Both the position numbers and the translations under genes were made by a program. Shown in pieces: positions 26,581 to 36,536 of a DNA stretch of 64,000 nucleotides. Position 1 is the stretch's first letter, and each line of letters opens with the position of its first letter. A model generated the notes under the pieces. That model was not told where the DNA came from. It made no database searches and saw nothing but the letters and a program-made list of their open reading frames with translations. The DNA lies in assembly GCF_900105115.1 (NCBI RefSeq), contig NZ_FNRV01000001.1:930001-994000 (forward strand), read 5' to 3'. This DNA comes from Pseudomonas mohnii (GTDB taxonomy: Bacteria; Pseudomonadota; Gammaproteobacteria; Pseudomonadales; Pseudomonadaceae).

Positions 26581-29061
26581 ATGGCCATTGCAAACTGGAC
26601 TCAATCAAATTGGCTGCACAACGGGCTTGGTGCAGGGCTGGCCTTTGCCATGCTGACTTGTGCCAATGCAGCACCACAGGAAGTCAACGGCACGCCCGGT
26701 TCACCCAGTGCAACCACGACCATCGACGGCAGATACCTACCCAACCCTCCCCCTGCGTTTGGCGGCGTCATCAACCTCGACGCCACGACCTCCACGCCCT
26801 ACTGGTCCCCGACCGTCGTGCCTCCCAAAAATGCGCCGAACGTCTTGTTGATCATCACTGACGACGTCGGCTTCGGTGCACCCAGTACGTTTGGCGGTCT
26901 CATCCCGACGCCGAGTATGGATCGCGTCGCGGCAGCCGGATTGCGCTTCACGCAATTCAATTCGACGGCACTGTGCTCACCCACACGTGCAGCCTTGATT
27001 ACCGGACGCAATCACCACTCCGTCGGTTTCGGCGTCATCTCGGAAATTTCGACGGGGTATCCCGGTTACAACAGTGTCATCACCAAGGACAAGGTGACCA
27101 TTGGCAAAATTCTCAAGGACAACGGCTATGCAACGTCGTGGTTTGGAAAAAACCACAACACGCCGTCATTCCAGATCAGTCAGGCCGGCCCGTTTGATCA
27201 GTGGCCCATTGGTATGGGCTTTGATTATTTCTTCGGGTTCATGGGCGGCGAAACCAGCCAGTGGCAACCGGGCAATTTGATGCGCAACACCACACCCATC
27301 CATCCTTACGTCGGCAAACCGGGGTGGAACCTGATCACCGCGATGGCGGATGACGCCGTTGGCTATGTCAATGAATTGAATGCGCTCGATCCGAAGAAAC
27401 CATTTTTTCTTTACTACGCGCCCGGCGGTACCCACGCGCCGCATCACCCGACGCCCGAATGGGTCGACAAGTTCAAGGGCAAGTTCGACATGGGGTGGAA
27501 TGCTGCGCGCGAACAGATCTTCGCCAATCAGAAGCGGCTTGGCGTTATCCCGCCGACTGCCAAGCTCACACCGTGGCCGGATTCACTGAAAAAATGGGAC
27601 GAACTTTCGGCGGACGAGAAAAAACTGTATGCCCACCAGATGGAAGTCTATGCGGCCTATCTCGCGTACACCGATCACGAAATCGGTCGGGTGATCCAGG
27701 CGATTGATGACATGGGCAAGCTCGATAACACGCTGATTATCTACATCAGTGGTGACAACGGCGGTAGCGCAGAAGGCACCCCTAACGGCACACCAAACGA
27801 GATGACCACGTTCAACGGAATCGACGTGCCGGTCGCCGAACAGATGAAGTACCTGGATGCCTGGGGGTCGGACCAGACCTATCCACACATGGCCGTGGGT
27901 TGGACCTGGGCCATGGACACCCCCTTCAAGTGGACCAAGCAAATTGCTTCGCATTTTGGCGGCACCCGCCAGGGCATGGCCATCTCCTGGCCGAACCGGA
28001 TCAAGGAGGCCGGCGGCATTCGTAACCAGTTCCACCACGTCATTGACATTGAGCCGACGATTCTTGAAGCCACCGGCATTGATGCACCGCTCCAGGTAGA
28101 CGGCATTGCGCAAAAGCCCATCGAAGGCACGAGCATGGCTTACCTCTTCGACAAGCAGAATGCCGAAAAGCCTTCTACACGCACCACGCAGTATTTCGAG
28201 ATGTTTGGAATGCGCGCGCTTTATCACGAAGGCTGGATGGCATCGACGACGCCCTACCGCGCACCTTGGGACATTACTTCTCAGCCACCCAAGGACATCG
28301 TCAATGGCGTCAAATGGGAGCTGTACGACATCACCAAGGACTGGACGCAGAATGACGATATCGCCGCCGCCAACCCTGCAAAACTCAAGGAACTGCAGGA
28401 TCTGTTCTGGGTGGAAGCGAACAAATATCAGGTGCTGCCGCTCGACGCTTCCGCATTTACGCGCGTCATTGCACAAAGGCCGAGCATCGTGGCCGGACGC
28501 ACCGAGTTCGAATACCTTTCGCCGGTGACGGGCATTCTTCCAGGCAACGAGCCCAACGTGTTGAACAAGTCCTACCTCATTACGGCTGACATCACTGTTC
28601 CGGAAAACGGCGGCGACGGTGTCCTGGTGACCGACGGCGGGCGCTTTGGGGGTTACGCGCTGTACCTCCTGAAAGGTAAGCCGATCTTCAACTACAACCT
28701 TGAAGGCGTTGCGCGATTCCGCTGGGAAGGGACCGAGGCGCTCACCCCCGGAAAGCACAGCATCCGCTTTGATTTCAAATATGCCGGGCCGGGATTCGGT
28801 AAAGGCGGCACCGGCGTGCTATCGGTGGATGGCAAGCAACTGGCCAGTCAGACGATCCCCCACAGCGTTCCATTCGTCTTCGGTGTGGATGAAAGTTTCG
28901 ATGTGGGTTCCGACACCGGCACCCCCGTCGATGACAAGGATTATCAGGTACCGTTTGCATTCACCGGTTCACTGCACAAACTCACCGTCAAGCTCGAACC
29001 AACGCAGTTGAATGTCGCGGGCAAGGAAGCCGTTCAAAACAAGGTCGGCACCAAAGACTAG
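26581..29061 (+). CDS. Arylsulfatase (Cys-type, alkaline-phosphatase superfamily)
   Basis: An 826-residue sulfatase. It has an atypical exported N-terminus (hydrophobic AGLAFAMLTCANA about residues 18-30), metal ligands in IITDDVGFG (Asp94, Asp95), the formylglycine motif Cys132-Ser-Pro-Thr-Arg136 in ALCSPTRAALITGR, and GDNGG carrying the C-terminal Asp/Asn metal ligands. About 220 C-terminal residues (from 600) form a beta-rich extra domain. It hydrolyses sulfate esters, likely in the periplasm, to release sulfate. AGGAG precedes the start. Activation requires formylglycine, supplied by the divergent FGE. Substrate cannot be told from sequence. Confidence 0.93.
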   Translation: MAIANWTQSNWLHNGLGAGLAFAMLTCANAAPQEVNGTPGSPSATTTIDGRYLPNPPPAFGGVINLDATTSTPYWSPTVVPPKNAPNVLLIITDDVGFGAPSTFGGLIPTPSMDRVAAAGLRFTQFNSTALCSPTRAALITGRNHHSVGFGVISEISTGYPGYNSVITKDKVTIGKILKDNGYATSWFGKNHNTPSFQISQAGPFDQWPIGMGFDYFFGFMGGETSQWQPGNLMRNTTPIHPYVGKPGWNLITAMADDAVGYVNELNALDPKKPFFLYYAPGGTHAPHHPTPEWVDKFKGKFDMGWNAAREQIFANQKRLGVIPPTAKLTPWPDSLKKWDELSADEKKLYAHQMEVYAAYLAYTDHEIGRVIQAIDDMGKLDNTLIIYISGDNGGSAEGTPNGTPNEMTTFNGIDVPVAEQMKYLDAWGSDQTYPHMAVGWTWAMDTPFKWTKQIASHFGGTRQGMAISWPNRIKEAGGIRNQFHHVIDIEPTILEATGIDAPLQVDGIAQKPIEGTSMAYLFDKQNAEKPSTRTTQYFEMFGMRALYHEGWMASTTPYRAPWDITSQPPKDIVNGVKWELYDITKDWTQNDDIAAANPAKLKELQDLFWVEANKYQVLPLDASAFTRVIAQRPSIVAGRTEFEYLSPVTGILPGNEPNVLNKSYLITADITVPENGGDGVLVTDGGRFGGYALYLLKGKPIFNYNLEGVARFRWEGTEALTPGKHSIRFDFKYAGPGFGKGGTGVLSVDGKQLASQTIPHSVPFVFGVDESFDVGSDTGTPVDDKDYQVPFAFTGSLHKLTVKLEPTQLNVAGKEAVQNKVGTKD

Positions 29062-29505
29062 GGAACAGCACGCGGATCAACTCGCACGAGATGATCCGCG
29101 ATTGGCCTGCGACAGGCGCCTTGTAACCATCGGAACGAATTAGCCTGTTGCAACGGTTCCTGAGGGTCCGCTTCACACCCTGAGGAAGCGTCAGCCCCGC
29201 TCTGGCTCACCAGGACCACCGAGCAATCGGATTCTCCAGACAATGCGCAAGGCTCACATCTAATGAATATTTTCTCCAGGCCGGCAAGAGGATCGCAGCT
29301 GGCTGCTGTCTACTGTGCAAGAGATGTGTTTATCTTCAAGAATTAGGGACACAGCTCAAAGATCAATGCAGGCAAACCATAGGTGTCGTGGGCCACACTC
29401 GAGCGCGGTGCCACCGCCTGCACCATTTCCCGTTGAGCTTAACGCGTTGGGCAGGTGACCAAACCTGCCCAACGCAAACGACCTGACCAGACCTTCGTGA
29501 ATCGC
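29062..29505. other. Intergenic region with two hairpins
   Basis: About 440 bp between convergent genes. CGCGGATCA (29071-29079) pairs with TGATCCGCG (29092-29100) just after the sulfatase gene, a 9-bp stem without T-tract. The stronger hairpin at 29444-29475 is listed separately. The middle 300 bp has no convincing coding frame. Confidence 0.45.
29444..29475 (-). terminator. Strong hairpin, probable terminator of the leftward homoserine locus
   Basis: GCGTTGGGCAGGT (29444-29456) and ACCTGCCCAACGC (29463-29475) form a perfect 13-bp stem with a 6-nt loop, 30 bp beyond the stop of the last leftward gene. On the minus strand the following bases are only modestly T-rich. Confidence 0.6.
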
Positions 29506-30918
29506 CTAACCCAAGGTGTTCAAACACACCACCTTGGGTTGAGTCATTTCCTCATAGGCAAAGCGCACCCCTTCCCGGCCCAGGCTGCCGTACTTCGAAC
29601 CGCCAAACGGCATTGCATCGAAACGGTAGTCGGAAGAGTCGTTGATCATTACCCCGCCGGCTTCGATCCTCCGTGCGGCGCTCATCGCCGTCGCCAGGTC
29701 ATTGGTGAAGATCCCCGCATGCAAGCTGTATTCGGGTTCATTGGCCAGATCGATGGCTTCGTCGAACGACTCAAAGCACTGCAAGACCACCACCGGAGCG
29801 AACACTTCATTGCGCCAGAGTCGACTGGAATGGTCGACGTTTTCCAGTACAGTCGCCGCGTAGCACGATCCCTGGCGTCGATGACCGCACAGCAAAGTCG
29901 CGCCCGCTTGCAACGCCTCGTTCACGACTTGCTCGGCATTCTGTGCCGCTTGCGCCGTAATCATCGGCCCGATATCGGTATCGGCCAGCATCGGGTCGCC
30001 GGCTACAAGCGCTCGGGCCTGACTGACGAAACGCTCCCGGAAGGCGTCATAAATCGACGCCTGAATCAGCAAGCGCTGCGTGCCAACGCAATTCTGCCCC
30101 GCCGCCCAGAAGGCACCGGACAGACAACTCTCGACGGCGGCTTCAAGGTCGCAATCACCCATGACAATCACCGGCGCATTGCCGCCCAGGTCCATGGCCA
30201 GTTTCTTCAAGCCGGCCGTGCGGGCGATCTGCTCCCCGGTGACGAAACCGCCGGTAAAGGAAATCATCCGCACGTCACGGGACGCGACCAAAGCCTTGCC
30301 CAGCTCCGCACCACCGGTGGCGACCGTCACCACTGTTTCAGGCAAGCCCGCCGCGACCAGACAGGACACCAGTTTGATGGCCGACAACGGCGCAAGCTCC
30401 GACGGCTTGAGAATCACCGCATTACCACCGGCGATGGCCGGACCGAGTTTGTGCGCCACCAGATTCAACGGATCGTTGTACGGCGTGATCGCGACGATCA
30501 AGCCCAAGGGCTCGCGGGAAAACCAGCCCTGACGCGATTCGGAGCCTTCATACGCGTCGAAAGGCACCACCTCGCCGGCATTGCGCTTGGCTTCCTCGGC
30601 CGACAACTTCAAGGTGTTGATGCAGCGCTTTACCTCTTTTTCCGCTTGCTTAAGCGTCTTTCCGGCCTCGGCGACAATCAGACGGGCAAACGCCCCGGCA
30701 TCTCGCTCGATGTTGAAAGCCGCTTGCTCGAGAATGCGCGCCCGCCGATGACGCGGCAGTGCGGCGCAGGCCCGGGCGCCTTGGCGCCCGCTCTCCAGCA
30801 ATTGCGGAACCTGCGATGCGCAGACATTGGTTACGCTGCCGATGACGGTGCCGTCAAAGGGGTTCAAGACTTCAATGGGCGGCTCCACGATATCCAGGGC
30901 CAGGCGCGATAGTTTCAC
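29506..30918 (-). CDS. Aldehyde dehydrogenase, candidate aspartate-semialdehyde to aspartate oxidation
   Basis: A 470-residue ALDH-superfamily enzyme with catalytic Cys277 (GQNCVGT) and Asn148 (TPYNDP), but Asp243 replaces the usual general-base Glu (MDLGGNAP instead of LELGG). The start is GTG at 30918: CAGGAG lies just upstream, overlapping the end of the homoserine dehydrogenase gene, whose stop is 4 bp away. Tight coupling suggests it oxidises the product of that enzyme, aspartate 4-semialdehyde. The substrate is inference; the conserved scaffold is clear. Confidence 0.85.
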   Translation of the reverse strand: MKLSRLALDIVEPPIEVLNPFDGTVIGSVTNVCASQVPQLLESGRQGARACAALPRHRRARILEQAAFNIERDAGAFARLIVAEAGKTLKQAEKEVKRCINTLKLSAEEAKRNAGEVVPFDAYEGSESRQGWFSREPLGLIVAITPYNDPLNLVAHKLGPAIAGGNAVILKPSELAPLSAIKLVSCLVAAGLPETVVTVATGGAELGKALVASRDVRMISFTGGFVTGEQIARTAGLKKLAMDLGGNAPVIVMGDCDLEAAVESCLSGAFWAAGQNCVGTQRLLIQASIYDAFRERFVSQARALVAGDPMLADTDIGPMITAQAAQNAEQVVNEALQAGATLLCGHRRQGSCYAATVLENVDHSSRLWRNEVFAPVVVLQCFESFDEAIDLANEPEYSLHAGIFTNDLATAMSAARRIEAGGVMINDSSDYRFDAMPFGGSKYGSLGREGVRFAYEEMTQPKVVCLNTLG

Positions 30919-30922
30919 AAGC

Positions 30923-31972
30923 TTACTCCTGGTTGTGTGCACGGGTTTGATGGATGCTGATGATGTCCGACAGCAACGCGAACGCTGTTTCCGTGCGCCC
31001 GGCCCCCGGCCCCGAAACCGTCACGGCGCCAAGCAGCCCGGTGGTAAAAGACACGGCATTGGTCGCGCCGCAGACACTGGCCAACGGATGATCGTTGCTC
31101 AACAGACGTGGCTCGACACTGGCGCTGACGGAGCCGTCGGCATGACGTTGGGCCGCCCCGATCAGCTTCCAGCGAGCGCCGTCCTGCCGGGCCTTTTCGA
31201 TGTCGCCAAGGCTGAGGGACGAAATACCGCTGCAAGTGACGTCGTTGACCGTGAGCCTGGCGTCCAGCAGTTCGTTGGCCAGGATCACCACCTTGAGGCG
31301 CACGTCATGCCCCTCGACATCGGCTGTCGGGTCGGCTTCGGCGTAACCCAGTTCCTGCGCCTTGGCGACGGCCTCGGCGAACCCGAGACCACCTTCCATG
31401 GAGGTGAGAACGAAGTTGGATGTGCCGTTGAGAATCCCTTCGAAACCGACCATGGAACTGCCCGCCAGCGCCTGCCTGGCCAGGCGAATGACTGGCGTGC
31501 CACTCATCACCGAACCTTCGTATTCAAAGGCGACGTTGTTGCGCCGGGCCAGTGCCTTGAGCTCGCTACCGTGCAAGGCAATGGGCCCCTTGTTGGTGGT
31601 CACGACATGTTTGCCACCCTCGAGCGCCCAACGGCAGAACGAAGTCGCCGGTTCACCGTCCACCGGGTTGGTAAAAGTGGCTTCAACAATAATGTCCGCT
31701 CCCGAATCCTTGATCACGGCTTCATTGAGGGCGGTGACTTCACCACCCGGCAGCTGCGCCAAGGCACCTTTGGCGGCTGGCAATCGGGCCAGCACGCCGG
31801 CGTCCAATCCTTCACGGCCAACGACCGAACCGAGAAACAAGTCGGTCACGCCGACAATTTTCAGGGTGAAACCCAGCTCGGTTTTCCACTGTTCGTTACG
31901 TTCGGCAATCAGCTGAGCCAACGCCCGGTTCACACCGCCAAAGCCAACCAGCGCCAGTTTGTATTCAATCAT
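30923..31972 (-). CDS. Homoserine dehydrogenase lacking the ACT domain
   Basis: A 349-residue NAD(P)-dependent homoserine dehydrogenase. It has Rossmann motif [19 protein letters not shown], and the catalytic core [29 protein letters not shown] with the Glu/Asp/Lys set ([11 protein letters not shown]). The C-terminal ACT domain of the biosynthetic Pseudomonas Hom (about 430 residues) is absent, so threonine feedback is not expected. With the coupled ALDH and an Lrp regulator upstream, a catabolic direction (homoserine to aspartate semialdehyde) is plausible. It follows the Lrp gene by 177 bp with a terminator between, so it probably has its own promoter. Confidence 0.9.
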   Translation of the reverse strand: MIEYKLALVGFGGVNRALAQLIAERNEQWKTELGFTLKIVGVTDLFLGSVVGREGLDAGVLARLPAAKGALAQLPGGEVTALNEAVIKDSGADIIVEATFTNPVDGEPATSFCRWALEGGKHVVTTNKGPIALHGSELKALARRNNVAFEYEGSVMSGTPVIRLARQALAGSSMVGFEGILNGTSNFVLTSMEGGLGFAEAVAKAQELGYAEADPTADVEGHDVRLKVVILANELLDARLTVNDVTCSGISSLSLGDIEKARQDGARWKLIGAAQRHADGSVSASVEPRLLSNDHPLASVCGATNAVSFTTGLLGAVTVSGPGAGRTETAFALLSDIISIHQTRAHNQE

Positions 31973-32107
31973 TTTGTTATGCCCCCTGATCCGGGTGATG
32001 GGTTGTTGGGGCCTAGGTTAGGGGTCAGGCCAGGGCAGTGAAATAGGCCAATTTGCTCTATTTTGTGGGCGTTTTGACCAGCGCCGGAGCAAAGTTTCAG
32101 GCATAAA

Positions 32108-32131
32108 AAAAGCCAACGCAGGTTGGCTTTT
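32108..32131 (-). terminator. Intrinsic terminator after the Lrp gene
   Basis: AAAAGCCAAC and GTTGGCTTTT form a 10-bp stem with a 4-nt loop. On the minus strand the stem is followed by a continuous T-run, so it should terminate leftward transcription 18 bp after the Lrp stop and separate it from the homoserine dehydrogenase gene. Confidence 0.75.
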
Positions 32132-32149
32132 GGCAGCACGAGAAAAGGG

Positions 32150-32587
32150 CTATACGACCGACGACAATACGAAGGAGGTCACGGTGTTTTCCACGCCAGG
32201 CAATGCGGCAATTTCAGTCCAGACCTTGTGCACCCGTTGCGGGCTCGCCGCGCCGACCCGCAGCATCAAGTCGAACTCGCCGCTCATTACATCGCACTGG
32301 AGGACTTCCGGAATTTCCCGCAGCGCTTGCAGCACTTCTGCGCCGCGCATCCGGTCGTAGCGGTACACGAAAATCACCGCGTTGATGTCCGAGGCGGCTT
32401 GTCGCCCCTCGCCGGTTTTCACCGTATAGCCCTGTATGACACCGTCACGTTCAAGTCGCTCGATACGCTGACGCACGGCGTTGCGCGACAGGTTGACCTT
32501 GGCCGCCAACTCGGCGTGTGCAGCCCTGGCATTGAGCCGTAGCTGCGCGATGATGTGCTCATCGAGAGGGTCCAGAATTCGCTTCAC
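32150..32587 (-). CDS. Lrp/AsnC-family transcriptional regulator
   Basis: A 145-residue Lrp/AsnC protein: N-terminal HTH (AELAAKVNLSRNAVRQRIERLE, about residues 25-46) and C-terminal RAM ligand-binding domain (LREIPEVLQCDVMSGEFDLMLRV). Such proteins sense amino acids and control their catabolism or transport. It sits 22 bp after the threonine-synthase-like gene and upstream of the homoserine dehydrogenase/ALDH pair, so homoserine, threonine or methionine is the likely ligand class. Confidence 0.92.
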   Translation of the reverse strand: MKRILDPLDEHIIAQLRLNARAAHAELAAKVNLSRNAVRQRIERLERDGVIQGYTVKTGEGRQAASDINAVIFVYRYDRMRGAEVLQALREIPEVLQCDVMSGEFDLMLRVGAASPQRVHKVWTEIAALPGVENTVTSFVLSSVV

Positions 32588-32609
32588 TTGGCCTCCTGTT
32601 GCCGCGTCT

Positions 32610-33989
32610 TCACAGCGTGTTCAGCAACGCATGGATGGTATCGAGGTCGTCCGGCTCAATCCGGTAAAGCTGCGCGTGGCCTTGTGCCGCGACCTCGCGT
32701 TGCGGCACCGCCAGGCTGATGCCCAGTTCACCCAACAGCGCCGCTGACTTGGCCGGTGAAATTTCCCCCAGGGTCACCATCGGCGCGACCAGGCTTCGAC
32801 GATACAACCTGGCCGCCAGGACGCCGGTGGCGGTATGCGGGTCGATGACGTAACCGGTGTCGCGATACAGCGAGGTGATTTCCTTCAGCGTCTGCTCATC
32901 ACTGACCGCGTAGGAGTCGATGATCATCCGCGCCCGCAACCAGAACTCGTTGGCGATGACCATCTCGCCGCTGGACTCGAAACCCGCCATCAGGGCACTC
33001 ACCGCCTGATCGTCATGCCCGTAGAGTTCCCACACAAAACGTTCCAGATTGGCAAAAACCGACAGGTCCATGGCCGGCGACAACGTCTTGTTGGCGCGCG
33101 ATCGGCTGTAGTGGTTCTTTTGAAACAGCTGATGCAACGCGTCATTCTGGTTGGTCGCCACAATCACCTGGGTGATCGGCAGGCCCATTTTCTGCGCGAT
33201 GTAGCCGGCATACACCTCGGCAAAACTCGCGGCCGGCACGCTGAAACCGATCGGTCGTTGACCGCCTCCCAGTTGCAACACCGCGTGAAAATAAAACACC
33301 AGTTGCGCCAGCACACTGACCCAATTGCTGGAGTTGAAACTGATCACCTCGTGCTGCGCACAGGGCCACTGTCGCAACAGCCGGGTGACAATGCTCTGGC
33401 ACTCGTCGAAGCTGCCATTGACGGCAAACTGATGAACCCTCGGGTGTCCCGCTGCCTGCAGATGCCGGAGTTGGTCCTGGGGCACGCCCGCCTCCGGGTA
33501 AAACACCATCACGGCGGTTTCTTCGCAATGCTTGAACGCTTCGATGGCCGCCAGCCCGGTATCGCCGTTGGTGGCACCGATCACCACCCCGCTACGCCCG
33601 CGTTTACGCAGAAAATGCTGCACCAGCCGAGCCTGCAACTGAGCAGCGAAATCCTTCGAAGAGCGAGTCGGCCCGTGGAACAACTCCAACACCCACTCGT
33701 TTCGATCGACCTGATGCAAAGGTGCCAGGGAGCGATGACTGAACTGGCTGCCGGCCTCTTTCAACAGGCGCTTGAGGTCTGCCTCGGCGATCGCCTCACC
33801 CACAAACGGGCTGATCACTCTGTAGGCCAGCTCGTCATAGGACAAGGTCGACCAATTGGCTATGTCCTGTGATTCAAACAGCGGCAATTCGAGCGGTACG
33901 AACAGCCCTCCATCCTCGGCGACTCCAGACAACACGACCTTTTCGAAATCGACCTGCGCGGCCGAATTCCGGGTACTCACATAACGCAT
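32610..33989 (-). CDS. Threonine-synthase-like PLP enzyme with divergent active-site motif
   Basis: A 459-residue ThrC-fold enzyme, near the 469 residues of Pseudomonas ThrC. PLP-binding Lys112 is kept in LELFHGPTRSSKDFA, but the canonical TLAFKDFA reads TRSSKDFA, and the phosphate-binding ATSGDTGSAA reads ATNGDTGLAA. Threonine synthases convert O-phosphohomoserine to threonine; the changes near PLP and the lack of a homoserine kinase here suggest altered chemistry or substrate. Start MRYVSTRN at 33989 with GGAG upstream. It lies 16 bp after the LysR gene. Confidence 0.85.
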   Translation of the reverse strand: MRYVSTRNSAAQVDFEKVVLSGVAEDGGLFVPLELPLFESQDIANWSTLSYDELAYRVISPFVGEAIAEADLKRLLKEAGSQFSHRSLAPLHQVDRNEWVLELFHGPTRSSKDFAAQLQARLVQHFLRKRGRSGVVIGATNGDTGLAAIEAFKHCEETAVMVFYPEAGVPQDQLRHLQAAGHPRVHQFAVNGSFDECQSIVTRLLRQWPCAQHEVISFNSSNWVSVLAQLVFYFHAVLQLGGGQRPIGFSVPAASFAEVYAGYIAQKMGLPITQVIVATNQNDALHQLFQKNHYSRSRANKTLSPAMDLSVFANLERFVWELYGHDDQAVSALMAGFESSGEMVIANEFWLRARMIIDSYAVSDEQTLKEITSLYRDTGYVIDPHTATGVLAARLYRRSLVAPMVTLGEISPAKSAALLGELGISLAVPQREVAAQGHAQLYRIEPDDLDTIHALLNTL

Positions 33990-34005
33990 GGTTGGCTCCG
34001 GCGAT

Positions 34006-34896
34006 TTATTTGAAACGATGTGCCTGCTCGACCAGCCAGGTGGAAAATATCGCCGCGTCGGGGTGCTGCTCGGCCCCGGAATCGCGTACGAGGTAAAAAG
34101 ACTCGCTGGCGTCGATACGCTGGGTAAAGGGCTCGACCAATCGCCCATCCCGAAGCATGTCATCGACCATCGAGGACCGCGCCAGGGCAATCCCCTGCCC
34201 TAGCTCGGCCATGCGCAAGGTGGAAATCAACGTGTCGAATTGCATGCCGGTCGAGAAGTCGACGCTGTGCGCGCCGACCATGTTCAACCAGTACCCCCAC
34301 CCCTCTTCGTAACCCAGCACATGCAACAGTGGATGGTTCGATACGTCCGCAGGGACGGTCAGCGGTGACTTCGCCATCAGGCCCGCCGAACACACCGGGA
34401 ACAGCGTGTCCCAGGTCAGTCGCTGCGACACCAGCCCGGGCCATTGACCGTGGCCCCAGCGAATCTCCATGTCGTCCTCGCCATCCAGCTCCTTGACCCA
34501 GATATTGCTGATGTAGCGGATGTCCACATGGGGATGAGCCTGGCTGAACGCCTGCAGCTTGGGCGCCAGCCAGTGCACGAAAAACGCCAGGCTGCCGCGC
34601 ACCTTGATCGGCCGACGTTTGTGTTGACCAAAAATTTCGTTGGTCCCCACGGCCAGTCGCGTGATCGCGTCCTGCACCACCGGCAGATAAGCCTGGCCTT
34701 CCTCCGACAGTCCCAGGCCACGGGGCAGGCGCTTGAAGAGTGCAACCCCAAGGTGGCTTTCCAGTTGACGGATCTGCTGACTGACGGCGCCCTGGGTCAA
34801 AAACAGTTCTTCGGCGGCGTGGGTAAAGTTCAAACAGCGGGCAGACACCTCGAATGCCCGCAGCCAGTTCAGTGGGGGTAGCGTCTTTTGCTTCAT
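34006..34896 (-). CDS. LysR-family regulator (GcvA-like)
   Basis: A 296-residue LysR protein. N-terminus LPPLNWLRAFEVSARCLNFT and HTH AAEELFLTQGAVSQQIRQLE are characteristic of the GcvA/AmpR branch. Start 34896 with AGAGG upstream. It precedes the threonine-synthase-like gene by 16 bp and follows the permease gene by 60 bp on the same strand, so it is probably co-transcribed with and controls the amino-acid genes. Confidence 0.92.
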   Translation of the reverse strand: MKQKTLPPLNWLRAFEVSARCLNFTHAAEELFLTQGAVSQQIRQLESHLGVALFKRLPRGLGLSEEGQAYLPVVQDAITRLAVGTNEIFGQHKRRPIKVRGSLAFFVHWLAPKLQAFSQAHPHVDIRYISNIWVKELDGEDDMEIRWGHGQWPGLVSQRLTWDTLFPVCSAGLMAKSPLTVPADVSNHPLLHVLGYEEGWGYWLNMVGAHSVDFSTGMQFDTLISTLRMAELGQGIALARSSMVDDMLRDGRLVEPFTQRIDASESFYLVRDSGAEQHPDAAIFSTWLVEQAHRFK

Positions 34897-34956
34897 GGCT
34901 TGAACCTCTTGGACGCCCCCTCCACCGAGCACGCTTGCCCATCCCGCCGGCGCTGG

Positions 34957-36387
34957 CTAGAACGCATCGGACGGTTGTGCCAAGGGGGCAACCGACAAGC
35001 GTCGCTCGCGGCTTTTGCGGGTAATGTAATACACGAAGTAGCACCAGGCGATGAAGGGCAAACCGAAGTACAACGCCACCCGTTGCTCAGGATCGAAAGC
35101 AATCCCGACACACGCCAGGCTGCAGCAGACCAGCGCGCCCAACGGCACCCATGGATAACCCCGGACGCGGAATTTCAGGTCGCGGATATCACCGCCATTG
35201 GCCACATAGTGACGGCGGAAAGCAATCTGGCTCGCCGCGATACTCATCCACACCACCACGACCGCCAACCCGGAGATCGACACCAGCGCCAGATAGATGG
35301 TATCGGCCGCAAACACGCTACTGAGCAACGAAGCAGCCCCACCCGCCATGCTGACGATAATCGCGTTGAGCGGCGTGCCCATGCGGGTCAGGGCCGAGAA
35401 CTGCTTGGGCAGGTGCCCCTGGTCACTCAGCGTCCAGAGCATCCGCGACGCGGCGTACAACCCGGAGTTGGCGGCCGACAGCAAGGCACTGATGATCACG
35501 AAGTTCATGATGTCGGCCGAGTACGGAATCCCGATGTAGGTGAACACCGTCACGAAGGGACTCTCTACCAGACCGGCCTGTTCACGGGGCAACAGGGTCG
35601 CCAGAACGAAAATGGTCCCCACGAAAAAGATCGCCAGGCGCAGCACGGTCGTGCGAATGGCACGCGGCACGTTGCGCTGTGGATCTTTGGTTTCCCCAGC
35701 GGCAATACCGATCAATTCAGTGCCGGAGAAAGCAAAGGAGACGGCCAGTAACGTCATTGCAATCGGCATGAACCCGGTAGGGAAAAGTCCTTCACGGGTG
35801 AAGTTACTCAAGCCGATACTGTGGCTTTGCTCGATGTTCAGCAGACCGAGAATCGCACCGCCGCCAATCATCAAGAACACGATCACGGTCACCACTTTAA
35901 CCAGCGACAACCAGAACTCGGTCTCGGCAAACAGGCGTACCGAAATCACATTGGTCAGAAACACCATAACTGCAAATAACGCGCTCCAGATCCATACAGG
36001 CGTTTCCGGGAACCAGCGCACCATCAAAATGCCGGCGGCGGTGAATTCAGAACCGATGGCCACCGTCCAGGTCAGCCAATACAACCAGGCCACCGTATAC
36101 CCGGTACCCGGCCCGAGAAACCGGGTGGCGTACGTACTGAATGAACCGGTTTCCGGCATCTGCACCGCCAACTCGCCCAGGCACATCATCACCATGTAAA
36201 CCATGAGTGCACCGATGATGTAAGCGATCACCGCGCCCAGGGGACCGGCCTGGTTGACCGTATACCCGGACGTGAGAAACAGCCCGGTCCCAATGACGCC
36301 GCCTAATGCCAGCATGACAATATGGCGCGTCTGCATTTCCTGTTTAAAACCCGAGCGCGTATCAAGTTGTTGTTTTTTTATGGACAT
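34957..36387 (-). CDS. APC-family amino-acid permease
   Basis: A 476-residue amino-acid transporter with about 12 TM helices. The consensus [21 protein letters not shown] in TM1 and [20 protein letters not shown] near TM3 place it in the AAT group with LysP/AnsP/GabP. Start MSIKKQQ at 36387; an alternative is at 36399. It is the apparent uptake system of the amino-acid locus; specificity unknown. Confidence 0.9.
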   Translation of the reverse strand: MSIKKQQLDTRSGFKQEMQTRHIVMLALGGVIGTGLFLTSGYTVNQAGPLGAVIAYIIGALMVYMVMMCLGELAVQMPETGSFSTYATRFLGPGTGYTVAWLYWLTWTVAIGSEFTAAGILMVRWFPETPVWIWSALFAVMVFLTNVISVRLFAETEFWLSLVKVVTVIVFLMIGGGAILGLLNIEQSHSIGLSNFTREGLFPTGFMPIAMTLLAVSFAFSGTELIGIAAGETKDPQRNVPRAIRTTVLRLAIFFVGTIFVLATLLPREQAGLVESPFVTVFTYIGIPYSADIMNFVIISALLSAANSGLYAASRMLWTLSDQGHLPKQFSALTRMGTPLNAIIVSMAGGAASLLSSVFAADTIYLALVSISGLAVVVVWMSIAASQIAFRRHYVANGGDIRDLKFRVRGYPWVPLGALVCCSLACVGIAFDPEQRVALYFGLPFIAWCYFVYYITRKSRERRLSVAPLAQPSDAF

Positions 36388-36536
36388 GGTTGTTCTCATG
36401 AAAGTTATTAGGGCACGAATTAACATCTGCTACGAATAACAGGGCAGAGTAAAAAAGTTGCCACTAGGTTTTATTATTATTCCACTTCATGAACTCCCCA
36501 CTGACATCCTTGCAGTGAGGCATTAACGTTAAATCT

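Noticed and set aside
29455..30912. Long plus-strand frame (485 codons) opposite the aldehyde dehydrogenase gene
   Set aside because: It mirrors the minus-strand ALDH, whose full catalytic motif set is present; the plus-strand translation is His/Arg/Gly-rich without any domain, typical of antisense shadow in GC-rich DNA.
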